Below, piece by piece: positions 63,905 to 64,000 of a DNA stretch of 64,000 bases. Within the stretch, counting starts at the first letter, position 1. The number at the start of each line of letters is the position of its first letter. Made by a program: the position numbers and the translations under genes. This DNA comes from CAITNM01 sp037138055 (GTDB lineage Bacteria > Pseudomonadota > Alphaproteobacteria > Paracaedibacterales > CAITNM01): contig JBAXJB010000005.1 in assembly GCA_037138055.1 (NCBI GenBank), positions 9,992 to 73,991 of the forward strand, written 5' to 3'. The notes under the pieces are model-generated. The model did not search any database. It saw only the letters and a program-made list of their open reading frames with translations, and had not been told where the DNA came from.

Positions 63905-64000
63905 CATCCAGCTCCTATCAAGCAGAAGAACATGTTGAATTTCCTAATGCACTCAACAGAATCGCTATCAGCCTGAAGTAACATCCAGCTCCTATCAAGC
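63869..64000 (+). repeat. Tandem direct repeat, 77-bp period, at the 3' end of the AhpD-like gene
   Basis: The segment 63869-63923 recurs without mismatch at 63946-64000 (55 bp), with a 22-bp spacer (63924-63945). Copy 1 carries the last codons and stop of the upstream gene; copy 2 carries the same codons and stop without the gene. The second unit is cut by the window edge, so the number of copies is unknown. Confidence 0.95.

Overview
The window is an AT-rich, densely packed chromosomal segment of an alphaproteobacterium. The evidence is a GapR (DUF2312) gene, a FlbD-type flagellar regulator downstream of fliF-fliG-fliH-fliN, an F1-only ATP synthase operon without the F0 genes, and a nuo operon with separate C and D subunits. 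A classical eukaryote-like tyrosine phosphatase with a signal peptide, the low GC and several dispersed operons would fit a host-associated lineage (Holosporales- or Rickettsiales-like), but that placement is an inference. No phage, insertion sequence, plasmid or CRISPR was seen.

Layout. 1-7100: 3' part of dnaN with a strong terminator, a secreted alpha/beta hydrolase, and atpH-atpA-atpG-atpD followed by an HSL-type hydrolase where atpC would be expected. 7130-15820: accA, uppS, cdsA, murJ, mfd and a serine beta-lactamase-like hydrolase, mostly overlapping or abutting. 15886-22089: recF-gyrB, a class A penicillin-binding protein and a small exported protein with Cache-like features. 22090-24403 (minus): gapR-cysS-trmJ. 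24507-27508: a PhzF-family enzyme, tRNA-Glu(CTC), a leader region and two tandem periplasmic binding proteins without their transporter. 27572-32055: murD-ftsW-asd, then a convergent membrane-anchored endonuclease/exonuclease/phosphatase protein. 32209-40962: nuoCDEFGHIJK plus a binding lipoprotein 6 bp after nuoK; nuoA, nuoB and nuoL-N are absent. 41118-48297: fliF-fliG-fliH-fliN-flbD-flhA. 48346-52544: an RND efflux pair. 52536-53240 (minus): recO. 53322-58885: tRNA-Ala(GGC), a methyltransferase, cyaY, an MsbA-like ABC exporter, an EptA-like transferase and the tyrosine phosphatase. 58913-59386 (minus): a Smr-domain protein. 59479-63904: aminotransferase, DUF6194, PdxH-like oxidase, CsaA, an MHS-family transporter and an AhpD-like protein whose 3' end is duplicated with a 77-bp period running off the window.

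How the genes work together. Energy metabolism (complex I, F1 ATPase), envelope synthesis (accA, uppS, cdsA, murJ, murD, ftsW, the penicillin-binding protein, EptA-like), DNA replication and repair (dnaN, recF, gyrB, mfd, recO) and the flagellar motor/export core make up most of the window. The least ordinary items are the secreted phosphatase, the missing atpC, the split complex I operon, the orphan binding-protein pair behind a possible attenuator, the repeat cluster before fliF, and the terminal tandem repeat. I saw no clearly new multi-gene system.
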